From: Franzmannia pantelleriensis
Lineage (GTDB): Bacteria; Pseudomonadota; Gammaproteobacteria; Pseudomonadales; Halomonadaceae
Direction of reading: 5' to 3'
Length of the DNA: 64,000 bases
Assembly (NCBI RefSeq): GCF_900102875.1
Contig: NZ_FNGH01000007.1
Location: 166,272-230,271 of the forward strand
Shown here in pieces: positions 9,776 through 17,980 of this stretch. Position 1 is the stretch's first letter; each line of letters begins with the position of its first letter. Made by a program: the position numbers and the translations under genes. The notes under the pieces were generated by a model that saw only the letters and a list, made by a program, of their open reading frames with translations, had not been told where the DNA came from and made no database searches.

Positions 9776-10435
9776 ATGAACAAGCAACTGATCGTGGCCC
9801 TGTCGAAGGGCCGCATTCTCGATGAAACCCTGCCGCTGCTGGCGGATGCCGGGATCGAACCTGCCGAAGACCTCGGCAAGAGCCGTAAGCTACTGTTCGA
9901 TACCAATCTGCCCGACGTCAAGCTGGTGGTGATCCGTGCCACCGACGTGCCGACCTACGTGCAGCTGGGCGCTGCCGACCTCGGTGTGGCCGGCAAGGAC
10001 GTGCTGCTCGAGCACGGTGCCGAGGGGCTCTATGAGCCGCTCGACCTGGAGATCGCGGGTTGCAAGCTGATGACCGCCGGCGTGCAGGGGGCCGAGCCTG
10101 GTCTGGCCCGACGCCGGGTGGCCACCAAGTTCGTCAATGTGGCGCGGCGCTACTATGCCGAGCAGGGCATCCAGGCCGACGTGATCAAGCTCTACGGGGC
10201 GATGGAGCTGGCGCCGCTGATGAACCTCGCCGACGAGATCGTCGATATCGTCGACACCGGCAATACCCTGCGTGCCAACGGCATGGAGCCGCGCGAGCTG
10301 ATCGCCACCATTAGCACCCGACTGGTGGTCAACAAGGCGGCCATGACCATGAAGCATGAGCGGCTCAAGCCGCTGATTGAACGGCTGCGTGCGGCGGTGG
10401 CCGAACGCCACGATAGCTCGTCGCTGTCAGCCTGA
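9776..10435 (+). CDS. hisG: ATP phosphoribosyltransferase catalytic subunit, short form HisG
   Basis: First enzyme of histidine synthesis, joining ATP and PRPP. At 219 residues it is the short form that lacks the C-terminal regulatory domain, so it should need a HisZ partner; no hisZ is in this window. The typical start [18 protein letters not shown] and the PRPP loop [17 protein letters not shown] are present. It lies between murA and hisD, the order found in pseudomonads. Confidence 0.95.
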   Translation: MNKQLIVALSKGRILDETLPLLADAGIEPAEDLGKSRKLLFDTNLPDVKLVVIRATDVPTYVQLGAADLGVAGKDVLLEHGAEGLYEPLDLEIAGCKLMTAGVQGAEPGLARRRVATKFVNVARRYYAEQGIQADVIKLYGAMELAPLMNLADEIVDIVDTGNTLRANGMEPRELIATISTRLVVNKAAMTMKHERLKPLIERLRAAVAERHDSSSLSA

Positions 10436-10486
10436 ATCATCCCGTCATTTTCCGTTCACCCTGTCGCTTCGTGAAAGAGGGGCCCC

Positions 10487-11809
10487 ATGACCGACAATGC
10501 CCGCGTGGTTGATGCTATCACCCGGCTGTCCACTGCAGACGCCGACTTCGATGCCCGTCTTGAGGCGCTGCTGGCCTGGGAGGGTGTGTCCAGTGCCGAG
10601 GTACAGCAGCGTGTCGATGACATCATCGCCAGCGTGCGTAGCCGCGGCGACGCTGCGCTGGTCGAACTGTCCAACCGGCTCGACCGCCTGGCAGTAAGCT
10701 CGATGGCCGAACTGACCATCGGACCCGCCCGCCTGCGTCAAGCCTATGATGGTCTGCCCGTCGAACAGCGCGAGGCGCTGGCTGCGGCGGCCGAGCGTAT
10801 TCGCCTCTATCACGAACATCAGAAGCCGGGTTCCTGGCAGTACACCGAGGCCGATGGCACGGTGCTTGGCCAGCAGGTCACGCCGCTGGATCGTGCCGGG
10901 ATCTACGTGCCTGGTGGCAAGGCCGCCTATCCCTCCTCGGTACTGATGAACGCGATTCCCGCGCATGTCGCCGGGGTGCGTGAAATCGTCATGGTGGTGC
11001 CGACCCCGGATGGGGTGCTCAATGAGCTGGTGCTGGCGGCGGCACACCTGGCCGGCGTCGACCATGTCTTCACCCTGGGCGGGGCCCAGGCGGTGGCGGC
11101 GCTCGCCTACGGCACCGAGACGGTGCCGCGGGTCGACAAGATCGTCGGTCCCGGCAATATCTACGTCGCCACGGCCAAGCGCGCGGTATTCGGTCAGGTG
11201 GGTATCGACATGATCGCCGGTCCCTCGGAAATCCTGGTGGTCTCCGATGGCGGTACCGATCCCGACTGGCTGGCCATGGACCTGTTCTCCCAGGCCGAGC
11301 ACGACGAAGACGCCCAGGCGATACTGGTGACCTGGGAGGGTGCCCATGCCGACGCGGTAGCGGCGTCGATCGACAAGCTGCTGCCGAGCATGGAGCGCCA
11401 GGCGATCATCGCCGAGTCGCTCGGTGCGCGTGGAGCGCTGGTCGTCTGCCGCGACCGCGCCGAGGCGGCGGCACTGGTCAATCGCATCGCCCCCGAGCAC
11501 CTCGAGCTCTCGGTGGCGGATCCTGAAAGCTGGCTCGGCGAGGTGCGCCACGCCGGAGCGATCTTCATGGGCCGTTACACCGCCGAGGCGCTAGGTGACT
11601 ACTGTGCCGGGCCCAATCACGTCTTGCCGACCTCGGGTACCGCGCGCTTCTCTTCGCCGCTGGGGGTCTATGACTTCCAGAAGCGCTCATCGATCATTCA
11701 CTGCTCGGCCGACGGTGCCTCGGCGCTGGGGCGCACCGCCTCGGTGCTGGCGCGGGGTGAGTCGCTGACCGCCCATGCGCGCTCTGCGGAGTACCGCATC
11801 AAGCCCTGA
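10487..11809 (+). CDS. hisD: Histidinol dehydrogenase HisD
   Basis: Zn-dependent NAD enzyme performing the last two oxidations, from histidinol to histidine. 440 residues with the family pattern: [59 protein letters not shown], and the metal/catalytic region APEHLEL near the C-terminal third. It starts 51 bases after hisG. No other his genes follow (hisC is next in Pseudomonas); a strong hairpin closes the unit. Confidence 0.96.
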   Translation: MTDNARVVDAITRLSTADADFDARLEALLAWEGVSSAEVQQRVDDIIASVRSRGDAALVELSNRLDRLAVSSMAELTIGPARLRQAYDGLPVEQREALAAAAERIRLYHEHQKPGSWQYTEADGTVLGQQVTPLDRAGIYVPGGKAAYPSSVLMNAIPAHVAGVREIVMVVPTPDGVLNELVLAAAHLAGVDHVFTLGGAQAVAALAYGTETVPRVDKIVGPGNIYVATAKRAVFGQVGIDMIAGPSEILVVSDGGTDPDWLAMDLFSQAEHDEDAQAILVTWEGAHADAVAASIDKLLPSMERQAIIAESLGARGALVVCRDRAEAAALVNRIAPEHLELSVADPESWLGEVRHAGAIFMGRYTAEALGDYCAGPNHVLPTSGTARFSSPLGVYDFQKRSSIIHCSADGASALGRTASVLARGESLTAHARSAEYRIKP

Positions 11810-11830
11810 GCGCGGCTTGCGGCCACTCTG

Positions 11831-11864
11831 CAAGACGCCCCTGCCTATTGGCAGGGGCGTCTTG
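11831..11864. terminator. Bidirectional hairpin between hisD and degS/algW
   Basis: Perfect 15-base arms CAAGACGCCCCTGCC / GGCAGGGGCGTCTTG around a TATT loop, between two convergent genes. No T-run follows, so it may act by structure or with Rho. Confidence 0.6.
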
Positions 11865-11878
11865 CGTTGCGGCGCGGA

Positions 11879-13111
11879 TCAGCGTTCGGGGCGGCGGCCC
11901 TCCGGCGGTGGGCGCTCGCCGACGTCGAGCACCAGATCGATGCGCTCGCCGCTGCGAATCACCGCGATGGGCAGTTCGGCGCCGGGCTCGATGGCGGCGA
12001 TATCGGACATTGCCACCCGCGCATCGAGGATCGGGCGGCCGTCGACTTCGAGCAGCACGTCACCGGGGCGCAGGCCGGCCTGCGCCGCAGGCCCATCGGG
12101 CACGATGCCGGCAATCACCACGCCGCCCGGGGTCTGCAGGCCGAACGAGGCGGCCAGCTCCTGGGTCATTTCTTGCGCTTCGATGCCCAGCCAGCCACGG
12201 ATCACCCGACCCTGGGTCACCAGCTCGTCGAGGATGTTGCGTGCCAGGTTGGCGGGAATCGCGAAGCCGATCCCCTGGGAGCCGCCGGAGCGAGAGAAGA
12301 TGGCGGTGTTGATGCCGACCAGGGCGCCCTCGGGATTGATCAGCGCGCCGCCGGAATTGCCGGGGTTGATGGCCGCATCGGTCTGGATGAAGTCCTCATA
12401 GGCATTGAGTCCCAGGTGGCTGCGGCCGGTGGCACTGATGATGCCCATGGTCACCGTCTGTCCTACGCCAAACGGGTTGCCGATGGCGAGGGCCACGTCG
12501 CCCACCGCTGTCTGAGTCGAATCGGTAATCGAGATCACCGGCAGCTCGTCCAGGTCGATGCGCAGCACGGCCAGGTCGCTTTCCGGGTCGGTACCGATGA
12601 CCTCGGCGAGGGTGTTGCGGCCGTCGCGCAGGGCGACCTGAATCTGGTCGGCGCCACTGATCACATGGTGGTTGGTAAGCACATAGCCGTCGTCACTGAC
12701 GATCACCCCGGAGCCGAGGCTGGAGAGCATGCGCTGGCGTGAGGTGGCGTCGTCGCCGGAAAACTGGCGGAAGAAGGGATCCGACATCAGCGGGTGCTCG
12801 TCGCGCTCTACCATGCGCGACGAATAGATGTTGACCACTGCGGGCGCGGCGCGGTCGACCGCCGCCGAGTAGCTGAACGGGCCCTGCTCACGAGACAGCG
12901 GGTTGGCGGTCTGCAGCTCTGGGGCCGGGCGCGATTCGCCGTCCGGCTGGGTGGCCGTCAACGTCTCGGCGGGTGGCTCGACGAGCTGGGCGGGTGCCGG
13001 GGCCTGCGGCTGGCCGCGGCCAATCAGCTGGGGAAAGGCGTTGAGCAGCACGATGGCCAGCAGTACACCGATGAGCACGGGCCACACGTAGGGCAGCAGG
13101 GTACGACGCAT
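11879..13111 (-). CDS. DegS/AlgW-type site-1 serine protease
   Basis: 410-residue trypsin-like protease of the HtrA family with an N-terminal membrane anchor (residues 8-25), a protease domain (about 85-290) and a single PDZ domain (about 310-405). The triad is visible: H149 in LTNHHV, D179 in ESDLAVL, S253 in GNSGGAL. One PDZ domain plus the anchor indicates DegS/AlgW, which cleaves the anti-sigma factor RseA/MucA to start the envelope stress response. Its position after hisD matches algW in P. aeruginosa. The start at 13111 has AAGGA upstream; longer upstream frames are not supported. Confidence 0.9.
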   Translation of the reverse strand: MRRTLLPYVWPVLIGVLLAIVLLNAFPQLIGRGQPQAPAPAQLVEPPAETLTATQPDGESRPAPELQTANPLSREQGPFSYSAAVDRAAPAVVNIYSSRMVERDEHPLMSDPFFRQFSGDDATSRQRMLSSLGSGVIVSDDGYVLTNHHVISGADQIQVALRDGRNTLAEVIGTDPESDLAVLRIDLDELPVISITDSTQTAVGDVALAIGNPFGVGQTVTMGIISATGRSHLGLNAYEDFIQTDAAINPGNSGGALINPEGALVGINTAIFSRSGGSQGIGFAIPANLARNILDELVTQGRVIRGWLGIEAQEMTQELAASFGLQTPGGVVIAGIVPDGPAAQAGLRPGDVLLEVDGRPILDARVAMSDIAAIEPGAELPIAVIRSGERIDLVLDVGERPPPEGRRPER

Positions 13112-13159
13112 GCAGGGTTCCTTGTCGACGGGGCGGTCGCTGGGGGTAGCCACAGTCGC

Positions 13160-13179
13160 TACAATGACGGTCCATTGTA
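13160..13179. promoter_or_regulatory. Inverted repeat with facing TACAAT boxes between degS/algW and nif3
   Basis: TACAATG-ACGGTC-CATTGTA is a perfect 7-6-7 dyad in the 102-base divergent gap. Each arm contains TACAAT, a good -10 box, one reading each way. I see no convincing -35 at 17 bases on either side, so this may instead be an operator. Confidence 0.4.
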
Positions 13180-13213
13180 ACACTGCCGCTTTTGGCCTGT
13201 CTGGGAGTAGAGC

Positions 13214-13972
13214 ATGATTGATCGTCAGACGCTGGTGGCAGCGTGCGACACGCTGCTGCAGCCAGCGCGCTTCAAGGACTATACCGTCAACGGCCTGCAA
13301 GTGGCGGGGCGTTCACGGGTCACGCGGGTGCTGAGTGGGGTTACGGCCTGCCAGGCGCTGCTCGACGAGGCGGTGGCCTGGGAGGCCGATCTGCTGCTGG
13401 TGCACCACGGCTATTTCTGGAAGAACGAGCCGGTAGCGGTGACCGGGATGAAGCAGCGCCGCCTCAAGACATTGCTCAGCCACGATATCAACCTGCTCGC
13501 CTATCACCTGCCGCTGGATGCCCATGCGACGCTGGGCAATAACGCCCTGCTGGGCGAGCGTCTTGGCTTCAGTGCCAGCGGCTGTGCCGACGGTGAGCTG
13601 GGAGAAGGCTTGCTATGGCTGGGGGCACCGCCGCCGGGACTCGACAGTCGAGCATTGGCGGCTCACGTCGGTGAGCGGCTGGGGCGTGAACCGCTGCTGG
13701 TAGAGGGGCACCGCGGCGAGGTCGGCCGGGTGGCGTGGTGTACCGGTGGCGCCCAGGACATGCTCTCAGCCGCCGCCGAGGCTGGAGCGGAGCTGTTCAT
13801 TTCCGGCGAGATATCCGAGCGCACCACCCACATTGCCCGCGAGATGGGGGTCAGTTATCTGGCGGCGGGGCATCACGCCACCGAACGCGATGGCGTCAGG
13901 GCGCTGGGTGAGTGGTTGGCCAACGAGTTCGGCATCGAGCATCGCTTCGTGGACATCGATAACCCTGCCTGA
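13214..13972 (+). CDS. Nif3-like dinuclear metal-binding protein (DUF34/YbgI family)
   Basis: 252-residue member of the Nif3/YbgI family. Metal-site signatures are present: LLVHHGYFWKNEP, then INLLAYHLPLDAH, and at the C-terminus LAAGHHATERDGVRALGEWL. Structures of homologues show a toroidal hexamer with two metals per subunit. The cellular role is unsettled; a GTP cyclohydrolase I type 2 label is used in databases but poorly supported. It is divergent from degS/algW and convergent with zapG. Confidence 0.88.
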   Translation: MIDRQTLVAACDTLLQPARFKDYTVNGLQVAGRSRVTRVLSGVTACQALLDEAVAWEADLLLVHHGYFWKNEPVAVTGMKQRRLKTLLSHDINLLAYHLPLDAHATLGNNALLGERLGFSASGCADGELGEGLLWLGAPPPGLDSRALAAHVGERLGREPLLVEGHRGEVGRVAWCTGGAQDMLSAAAEAGAELFISGEISERTTHIAREMGVSYLAAGHHATERDGVRALGEWLANEFGIEHRFVDIDNPA

Positions 13973-13982
13973 GCGGGGGAGG

Positions 13983-14001
13983 CCGGCGCCGGCGGCGCCG
14001 G
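13983..14001. terminator. Hairpin between convergent nif3-like gene and zapG
   Basis: CCGGCGCC-GGC-GGCGCCGG, a perfect 8-pair hairpin in the 44-base gap between two convergent stops. No T-run; a structural terminator is possible. Confidence 0.35.
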
Positions 14002-14016
14002 TGTCATGTGCTAAGG

Positions 14017-14469
14017 TCAATAGCGGGGCGGTTGCGGCTGGGCGGCGCCAGCGGCTTCATCGTCGCGGCGCAGGCCGAAGTCTTCGGCCAGGGTGCCGTG
14101 GTCGCCGTCGGCGTAGTCGCGGGGTACTGCTGGCGAGGTATCATCGTCGCTCGACAAATCCTCGCCGGGCGTCAGGCGGCGTTTGATCTGCAGGTCATCG
14201 CAAAGCCGGTCGGCGCCCAACGACAGCTGCTGTTCGAGCTCCTGGCTCTGGCGTTGAATGCTGGCGACCAGGTCGGCGGCCCGCGCGAAGTGGTCGTTGA
14301 GGGCATCCTTGACCTGGCTGAGCTCGAGTTCGGCTTCGGCCAGGCGCTGGCGCACCTTCTGGTTGCGCGCAACGTTGGCGTTGAGCAGATGGTAGCCCAA
14401 GGCGCCGATGCCGATGCCGGCCAAGGCGCTGACGATGGCCAGTATCCAGTCAATATTACTGTCGTACAC
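14017..14469 (-). CDS. zapG: Cell-division/envelope protein ZapG (YhcB, DUF1043)
   Basis: 150-residue inner-membrane protein with one N-terminal transmembrane helix (WILAIVSALAGIGIGALGYH) and a cytoplasmic coiled coil. The DUF1043 signature is the ALNDHFARAADLVASIQRQ block and a terminal PRDYADG. I assign a GTG start at 14469 because AAGGGGA lies about 6 bases upstream and family members begin just before the membrane helix; the longer open frame is not conserved. E. coli YhcB is linked to division and envelope growth. Confidence 0.88.
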   Translation of the reverse strand: MYDSNIDWILAIVSALAGIGIGALGYHLLNANVARNQKVRQRLAEAELELSQVKDALNDHFARAADLVASIQRQSQELEQQLSLGADRLCDDLQIKRRLTPGEDLSSDDDTSPAVPRDYADGDHGTLAEDFGLRRDDEAAGAAQPQPPRY

Positions 14470-14569
14470 GTCGTTCCCCTTTGGTTCTTTCCGCCACTGG
14501 CGCGGATTCAAGCTCCGCTCGATGCTGGCCGGGCCGGCGCCGCCCAGTGGGAGCAGTGCCGACGTGGCC

Positions 14570-14600
14570 ATTATAGAGGGCACGGCGAGACCGAGGTCAA
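14570..14600 (-). promoter_or_regulatory. Candidate sigma-70 promoter for zapG
   Basis: On the minus strand TTGACC (14600-14595), a 19-base spacer and a perfect TATAAT (14575-14570). Both boxes are strong, but the spacer is long. It implies a leader of about 95 bases. Confidence 0.45.
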
Positions 14601-14634
14601 TGCGCCAGACGTGGAAAGTGGCGACGACCGGCCC

Positions 14635-14672
14635 GTTTCGCACATGCGAAACCGCGTCGCCGCGGGTATAAT
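14635..14672 (+). promoter_or_regulatory. zapE promoter -10 box with palindromic operator
   Basis: A perfect TATAAT lies at 14667-14672, 41 bases before the zapE start. An 18-base sequence GTTTCGCACATGCGAAAC (14635-14652; 8-base arms, CA centre) covers where the -35 should be, and no good -35 hexamer is present. The layout suggests a regulator-controlled promoter. Confidence 0.5.
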
Positions 14673-14713
14673 GCATCGCTCGACGAGCTGAGTGCGAGGT
14701 ACGCAAGGTCCCC

Positions 14714-15898
14714 ATGAGTGCGACAACCACCGCGACGAATGCGCCGGCGTCGACCGGCCAAGGGCCGCTGGCCCGCTACCGTGCCGATCTCGAGCGCGAC
14801 GACTTTCAGTATGACCCGGCCCAGGAAGTGGCGGTCGAGCATCTGCAGCGATTGTACGATGCGCTGGTGGCCACGCCGCGCAGTGCAACCAAGCCGGTGG
14901 CCACGGGCAAGGGGCTGAAGTCGAAGATGGCGGGGTTGTTCGGCAACAAAAAGCCGGCCTCGCCGTTCGAAGCGCCCCCGGCGATCATGGGACTGTACTT
15001 CTGGGGTGGCGTAGGCCGCGGCAAGACCTACCTGGTGGATACCTTCTTCGAGTCGCTGCCGTTTCCCGACAAGATGCGCACCCACTTTCATCGCTTCATG
15101 CAGCGGGTTCACAACGAGCTCGACCACTACAAAGGCGAGAAGAACCCGCTCAAGCTGATCGCCACCAAGTTCGCCGGCGAGGCACGGGTGATCTGCTTTG
15201 ACGAATTCTTCGTCAAGGACATCACCGACGCGATGATTCTCGCCAACCTGCTCGAAGCACTGTTCGAGCATGGTGTGGTGCTGGTGACGACCTCCAATAT
15301 CGTGCCCGACGATCTCTACAAGGACGGGTTGCAGCGCGCGCGTTTTCTGCCCGCCATCGAGCTGGTCAAGCGCCACTGCGAGGTGGTCAACGTCGACTCG
15401 GGGATCGACTACCGGCTGCGCGCGCTGGAGCGTGCCGAGATATTCCACTCGCCGCTGGACGCCGCCGCCGAGTCGGAGTTGGCGCGCAGCTTTCGCGAGA
15501 TCGCCGGCGCCGAAGGAGAGGCCGATGCGCCGGTAGAGATCAATCACCGCATTCTCAAGGCGCGGCGTCTCCATGATGACGTGGTGTGGTTCGAGTTTCT
15601 CGAGCTATGCGACGGTCCGCGCAGCCAGAATGACTATATCGAACTGGCTCGCGAGTTCCATACGGTACTGGTCTCCAATGTCACCCGCATGAGCGGGGCG
15701 ACCGATGATCAAGCCAGGCGCTTTATCAATATGGTCGATGAGTTCTACGATCGCGGCGTCAAGCTGCTGATGTCGGCGGAGGTGGAGGCCGAGCGGCTAT
15801 ACGCCGATGGGCGCCTGGAGTTCGAGTTCCAGCGTACCCTGTCGCGGCTGCAGGAGATGCAGTCCCACGAGTATCTGGCGCTGCCCCACAAGCCGTGA
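14714..15898 (+). CDS. zapE: Cell division ATPase ZapE (AFG1-like)
   Basis: 394-residue AAA-type P-loop ATPase. Walker A is GGVGRGKTYL, Walker B is ICFDEFFVKD, and the sensor region is VLVTTSNIVPDDLYKDGLQRARFLP, diagnostic of AFG1/ZapE. In E. coli ZapE binds FtsZ and is needed for division under low oxygen and at high temperature. AAGG lies 6 bases before the ATG. A 30-residue insertion around the GLKSKMAGLFGNKK segment precedes Walker A. It is transcribed divergently from zapG. Confidence 0.93.
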   Translation: MSATTTATNAPASTGQGPLARYRADLERDDFQYDPAQEVAVEHLQRLYDALVATPRSATKPVATGKGLKSKMAGLFGNKKPASPFEAPPAIMGLYFWGGVGRGKTYLVDTFFESLPFPDKMRTHFHRFMQRVHNELDHYKGEKNPLKLIATKFAGEARVICFDEFFVKDITDAMILANLLEALFEHGVVLVTTSNIVPDDLYKDGLQRARFLPAIELVKRHCEVVNVDSGIDYRLRALERAEIFHSPLDAAAESELARSFREIAGAEGEADAPVEINHRILKARRLHDDVVWFEFLELCDGPRSQNDYIELAREFHTVLVSNVTRMSGATDDQARRFINMVDEFYDRGVKLLMSAEVEAERLYADGRLEFEFQRTLSRLQEMQSHEYLALPHKP

Positions 15899-15924
15899 CC
15901 CGGACTGCGTCCGCGCTATCTTAG

Positions 15925-16169
15925 CTGCCCCTAAGCGAAGGACGCCGTGGACTGGTCGAAGAGGAGGTTTGCGCCATGGGTGAGGAGCATGCCTCCGAAC
16001 GGGCTGGCCATGGATGGCCAGCCCCGGTCCTGCAAGCGGAGCAGGATGCGAGAGCGCAGTAGGGCGCAAGGTAGCGCCCAGGGATGGGTTTACAGCGCCT
16101 CATCGTCGGTCCGGCGCCCCGGGGCCTGTCCACGGATCAGTTCCGAGCGATACTGTCTATCTGCGATAG
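15925..16169 (+). repeat. Dispersed structured intergenic repeat, copy B (long form, degraded)
   Basis: About 245 bases homologous to copy C through the whole length. Closing stems GACTGG (15950-15955)/CCTGTC (16125-16130) and GAGGAGG (15961-15967)/CCTCATC (16098-16104) each have one mismatch, and extra sequence sits between the two 3' arms (about 16105-16123). Inner hairpins are kept: GGGCTGGCCAT/ATGGCCAGCCC, CCTGC/GCAGG, GGGCGC-AAGGTA-GCGCCC. It begins 27 bases after the zapE stop and ends 24 bases before the rplM promoter. It accounts for the first part of the 438-base gap; the rest is the rplM promoter and leader. Confidence 0.88.
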
Positions 16170-16192
16170 GGCTCGATGGCGAGTCAAGACGA

Positions 16193-16222
16193 TTGCCTTG
16201 GCGGGCATGGCTCGTGTAGAAT
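16193..16222 (+). promoter_or_regulatory. Candidate sigma-70 promoter for rplM-rpsI
   Basis: TTGCCT (16193-16198), an 18-base spacer and TAGAAT (16217-16222). Transcription would begin near 16229, giving a leader of about 108 bases. Confidence 0.5.
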
Positions 16223-16238
16223 GCCGCCTCGCTCGACC

Positions 16239-16265
16239 GTTGCCTCGCATTCCTGGCGGGGCAAC
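16239..16265 (+). promoter_or_regulatory. Hairpin in the rplM leader, possible L13 autoregulatory site
   Basis: GTTGCCTCGC, loop ATTCCTG, GCGGGGCAAC: ten pairs including one G-U, about 10 bases into the predicted transcript. L13 represses its own operon in E. coli, so this is a candidate site. The link is inference; the hairpin itself is visible. Confidence 0.35.
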
Positions 16266-16336
16266 CAAGAAAAATAGGGATGGTCAGGTGCTGCTCGCGG
16301 TATCGAGACCCAATACATCGATTTGGTGATTCATCC

Positions 16337-16765
16337 ATGAAGACGTTCAGTGCAAAGCCGCAGTCCGTCCAGCGCGACTGGTATGTCGTCGACGCCACGG
16401 ACAAGACGCTTGGTCGTCTGGCGACCGAAATTGCACGCCGCCTGCGCGGCAAGCATAAGGCGGAGTATACCCCGCACGTCGATACCGGCGATTACATCGT
16501 CGTGATCAACGCCGAGAAGGTCAAGGTGACCGGCAACAAGGCCCAGGCCAAGACCTATTATCGTCATACCGGTTTCCCGGGTGGCTTGCGTTCCATGAAC
16601 TTCGAGAAGATGATTGGCTACGCTCCCGAGCGCGTCATCGAGTCTGCCGTCAAGGGCATGCTGCCGAAGGGGCCGCTGGGCCGCGCCATGTACACCAAGC
16701 TCAAGGTCTACGCCGGTGCCGAGCATCCGCATGTCGCTCAGCAGCCGCAAGAACTGAACCTCTAA
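16337..16765 (+). CDS. rplM: 50S ribosomal protein L13
   Basis: 142 residues, the same length as E. coli L13, beginning [20 protein letters not shown]. The conserved [20 protein letters not shown] and [26 protein letters not shown] blocks are present. The ATG at 16337 is chosen over an upstream in-frame start because it matches the family start. It is followed 13 bases later by rpsI, the universal L13-S9 pair. Confidence 0.98.
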   Translation: MKTFSAKPQSVQRDWYVVDATDKTLGRLATEIARRLRGKHKAEYTPHVDTGDYIVVINAEKVKVTGNKAQAKTYYRHTGFPGGLRSMNFEKMIGYAPERVIESAVKGMLPKGPLGRAMYTKLKVYAGAEHPHVAQQPQELNL

Positions 16766-16778
16766 GGGATACTTCGCC

Positions 16779-17168
16779 ATGACACAGCAGTATTACGGTA
16801 CCGGGCGCCGCAAGACTTCTACCGCTCGCGTCTTTCTCAAGCCGGGCACCGGCAAGATCATGGTCAACGACCGTGAGCTTGACCAATATTTCGGTCGCGT
16901 CACCGGCCGCATGGTGGTGCGTCAGCCCCTCGAGCTGACCGACACCCTGGGCCAGTTCGACGCCTACGTCACCGTCAAGGGCGGTGGTGGTTCGGCTCAA
17001 GCCGGCGCCATCCGTCACGGCATCACCCGTGCCCTGATGGTGTATAACGAAGAGCTTCGTCAGCCGCTGCGCGCCGCTGGTTACGTGACTCGCGATGCCC
17101 GCGAAGTCGAGCGTAAGAAGGTCGGCCTGCGCAAGGCGCGTCGTCGCCCGCAGTTCTCCAAGCGTTAA
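16779..17168 (+). CDS. rpsI: 30S ribosomal protein S9
   Basis: 129 residues, beginning [20 protein letters not shown] and ending [17 protein letters not shown], the basic C-terminal tail that reaches the P-site tRNA. Glycine-rich [20 protein letters not shown] is the S9 signature. It is the second gene of the rplM operon and is closed by a good terminator 18 bases downstream. Confidence 0.98.
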   Translation: MTQQYYGTGRRKTSTARVFLKPGTGKIMVNDRELDQYFGRVTGRMVVRQPLELTDTLGQFDAYVTVKGGGGSAQAGAIRHGITRALMVYNEELRQPLRAAGYVTRDAREVERKKVGLRKARRRPQFSKR

Positions 17169-17185
17169 GCGCTGCAAGGCAATTC

Positions 17186-17225
17186 AAAAAGGCGTCCAGG
17201 CTCTCGGAGTCTGGGCGCTTTTTTT
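17186..17225 (+). terminator. Intrinsic terminator after rpsI
   Basis: AAAAAGGCGTCCAG, loop region, CTGGGCGC followed by seven T residues (17219-17225). A classic stem with a U-tract. Confidence 0.8.
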
Positions 17226-17280
17226 ATGAAATTCAGAAACTTGTCGTCCATCTACCACTTAGGTCAAGGGCGTTGTCGCC

Positions 17281-17309
17281 TTGTGTTTGGGCGCGTGTTT
17301 TTTTACCAT
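17281..17309 (+). promoter_or_regulatory. Candidate promoter for petABC
   Basis: TTGTGT (17281-17286), 17-base spacer, TACCAT (17304-17309), 80 bases before petA. Both boxes are weak matches (3/6 and 4/6). Confidence 0.3.
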
Positions 17310-17389
17310 AGCCTTCATTTGTATCCGTGGGTCGCAGGATGCCTTTCCTGGGATACGGCAACGGGTAAGTTGATGGGAGAAACTAGAAG

Positions 17390-17980
17390 ATGGCAGATAA
17401 CGGCGTAAACAGAGGGCGGCGCCGTTTCCTCGTGGGTGCCACTACCGTCGTGGGTGCGGTGGGCGCTGTCGGGGTTGCGGTCCCCTTTGTGGCTTCCTGG
17501 CAGCCCAGTGCCAGGGCAAGAGCGGCGGGTGCGCCGGTGCGGGCTGACATATCCCAGTTGGAGCCGGGCCAGCGCATCACCGTCGAGTGGCGCGGGCGTC
17601 CGGTGTGGATCATCAGTCGTACTGAGGAGATGATCGAGCGCACCGAAAATAGCGATCCTGGGCGTTTCTCGGACCCTGACTCCGAGCGGCCCCAGCAGCC
17701 TGCCTATATCACCGGCCCGCTGCGCTCCTCGCGGCCCGAGATCGGCGTATTGATCGGTATCTGTACGCACCTTGGCTGTTCGCCGCTGTATCGCCCGGAA
17801 CCCGACGCCGTGGACATGGACGACTGGCCAGGCGGCTTCTTCTGCCCCTGCCACGGTTCCTACTTCGACCTGGCGGGGCGCGTATTCCGCAACGTGCCGG
17901 CGCCCACCAACCTCGAAGTGCCGCCCTATCGCTTTGAAGGCGACGACATCATCGTCGGTGAAGATGAGGAGAGTGCCTGA
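17390..17980 (+). CDS. petA: Ubiquinol-cytochrome c reductase Rieske iron-sulfur subunit
   Basis: 196-residue [2Fe-2S] protein of the cytochrome bc1 complex, taking electrons from ubiquinol. The N-terminal GRRRFLVGATTVVGAVGAV is a Tat-type signal anchor. Cluster ligands are C125 and H127 in CTHLGC and C152 and H155 in CPCHGS; C130 and C154 form the family disulfide. GGGAGA lies 9 bases before the ATG. First gene of the petABC operon; its stop and the petB start overlap as TGATG. Confidence 0.97.
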   Translation: MADNGVNRGRRRFLVGATTVVGAVGAVGVAVPFVASWQPSARARAAGAPVRADISQLEPGQRITVEWRGRPVWIISRTEEMIERTENSDPGRFSDPDSERPQQPAYITGPLRSSRPEIGVLIGICTHLGCSPLYRPEPDAVDMDDWPGGFFCPCHGSYFDLAGRVFRNVPAPTNLEVPPYRFEGDDIIVGEDEESA

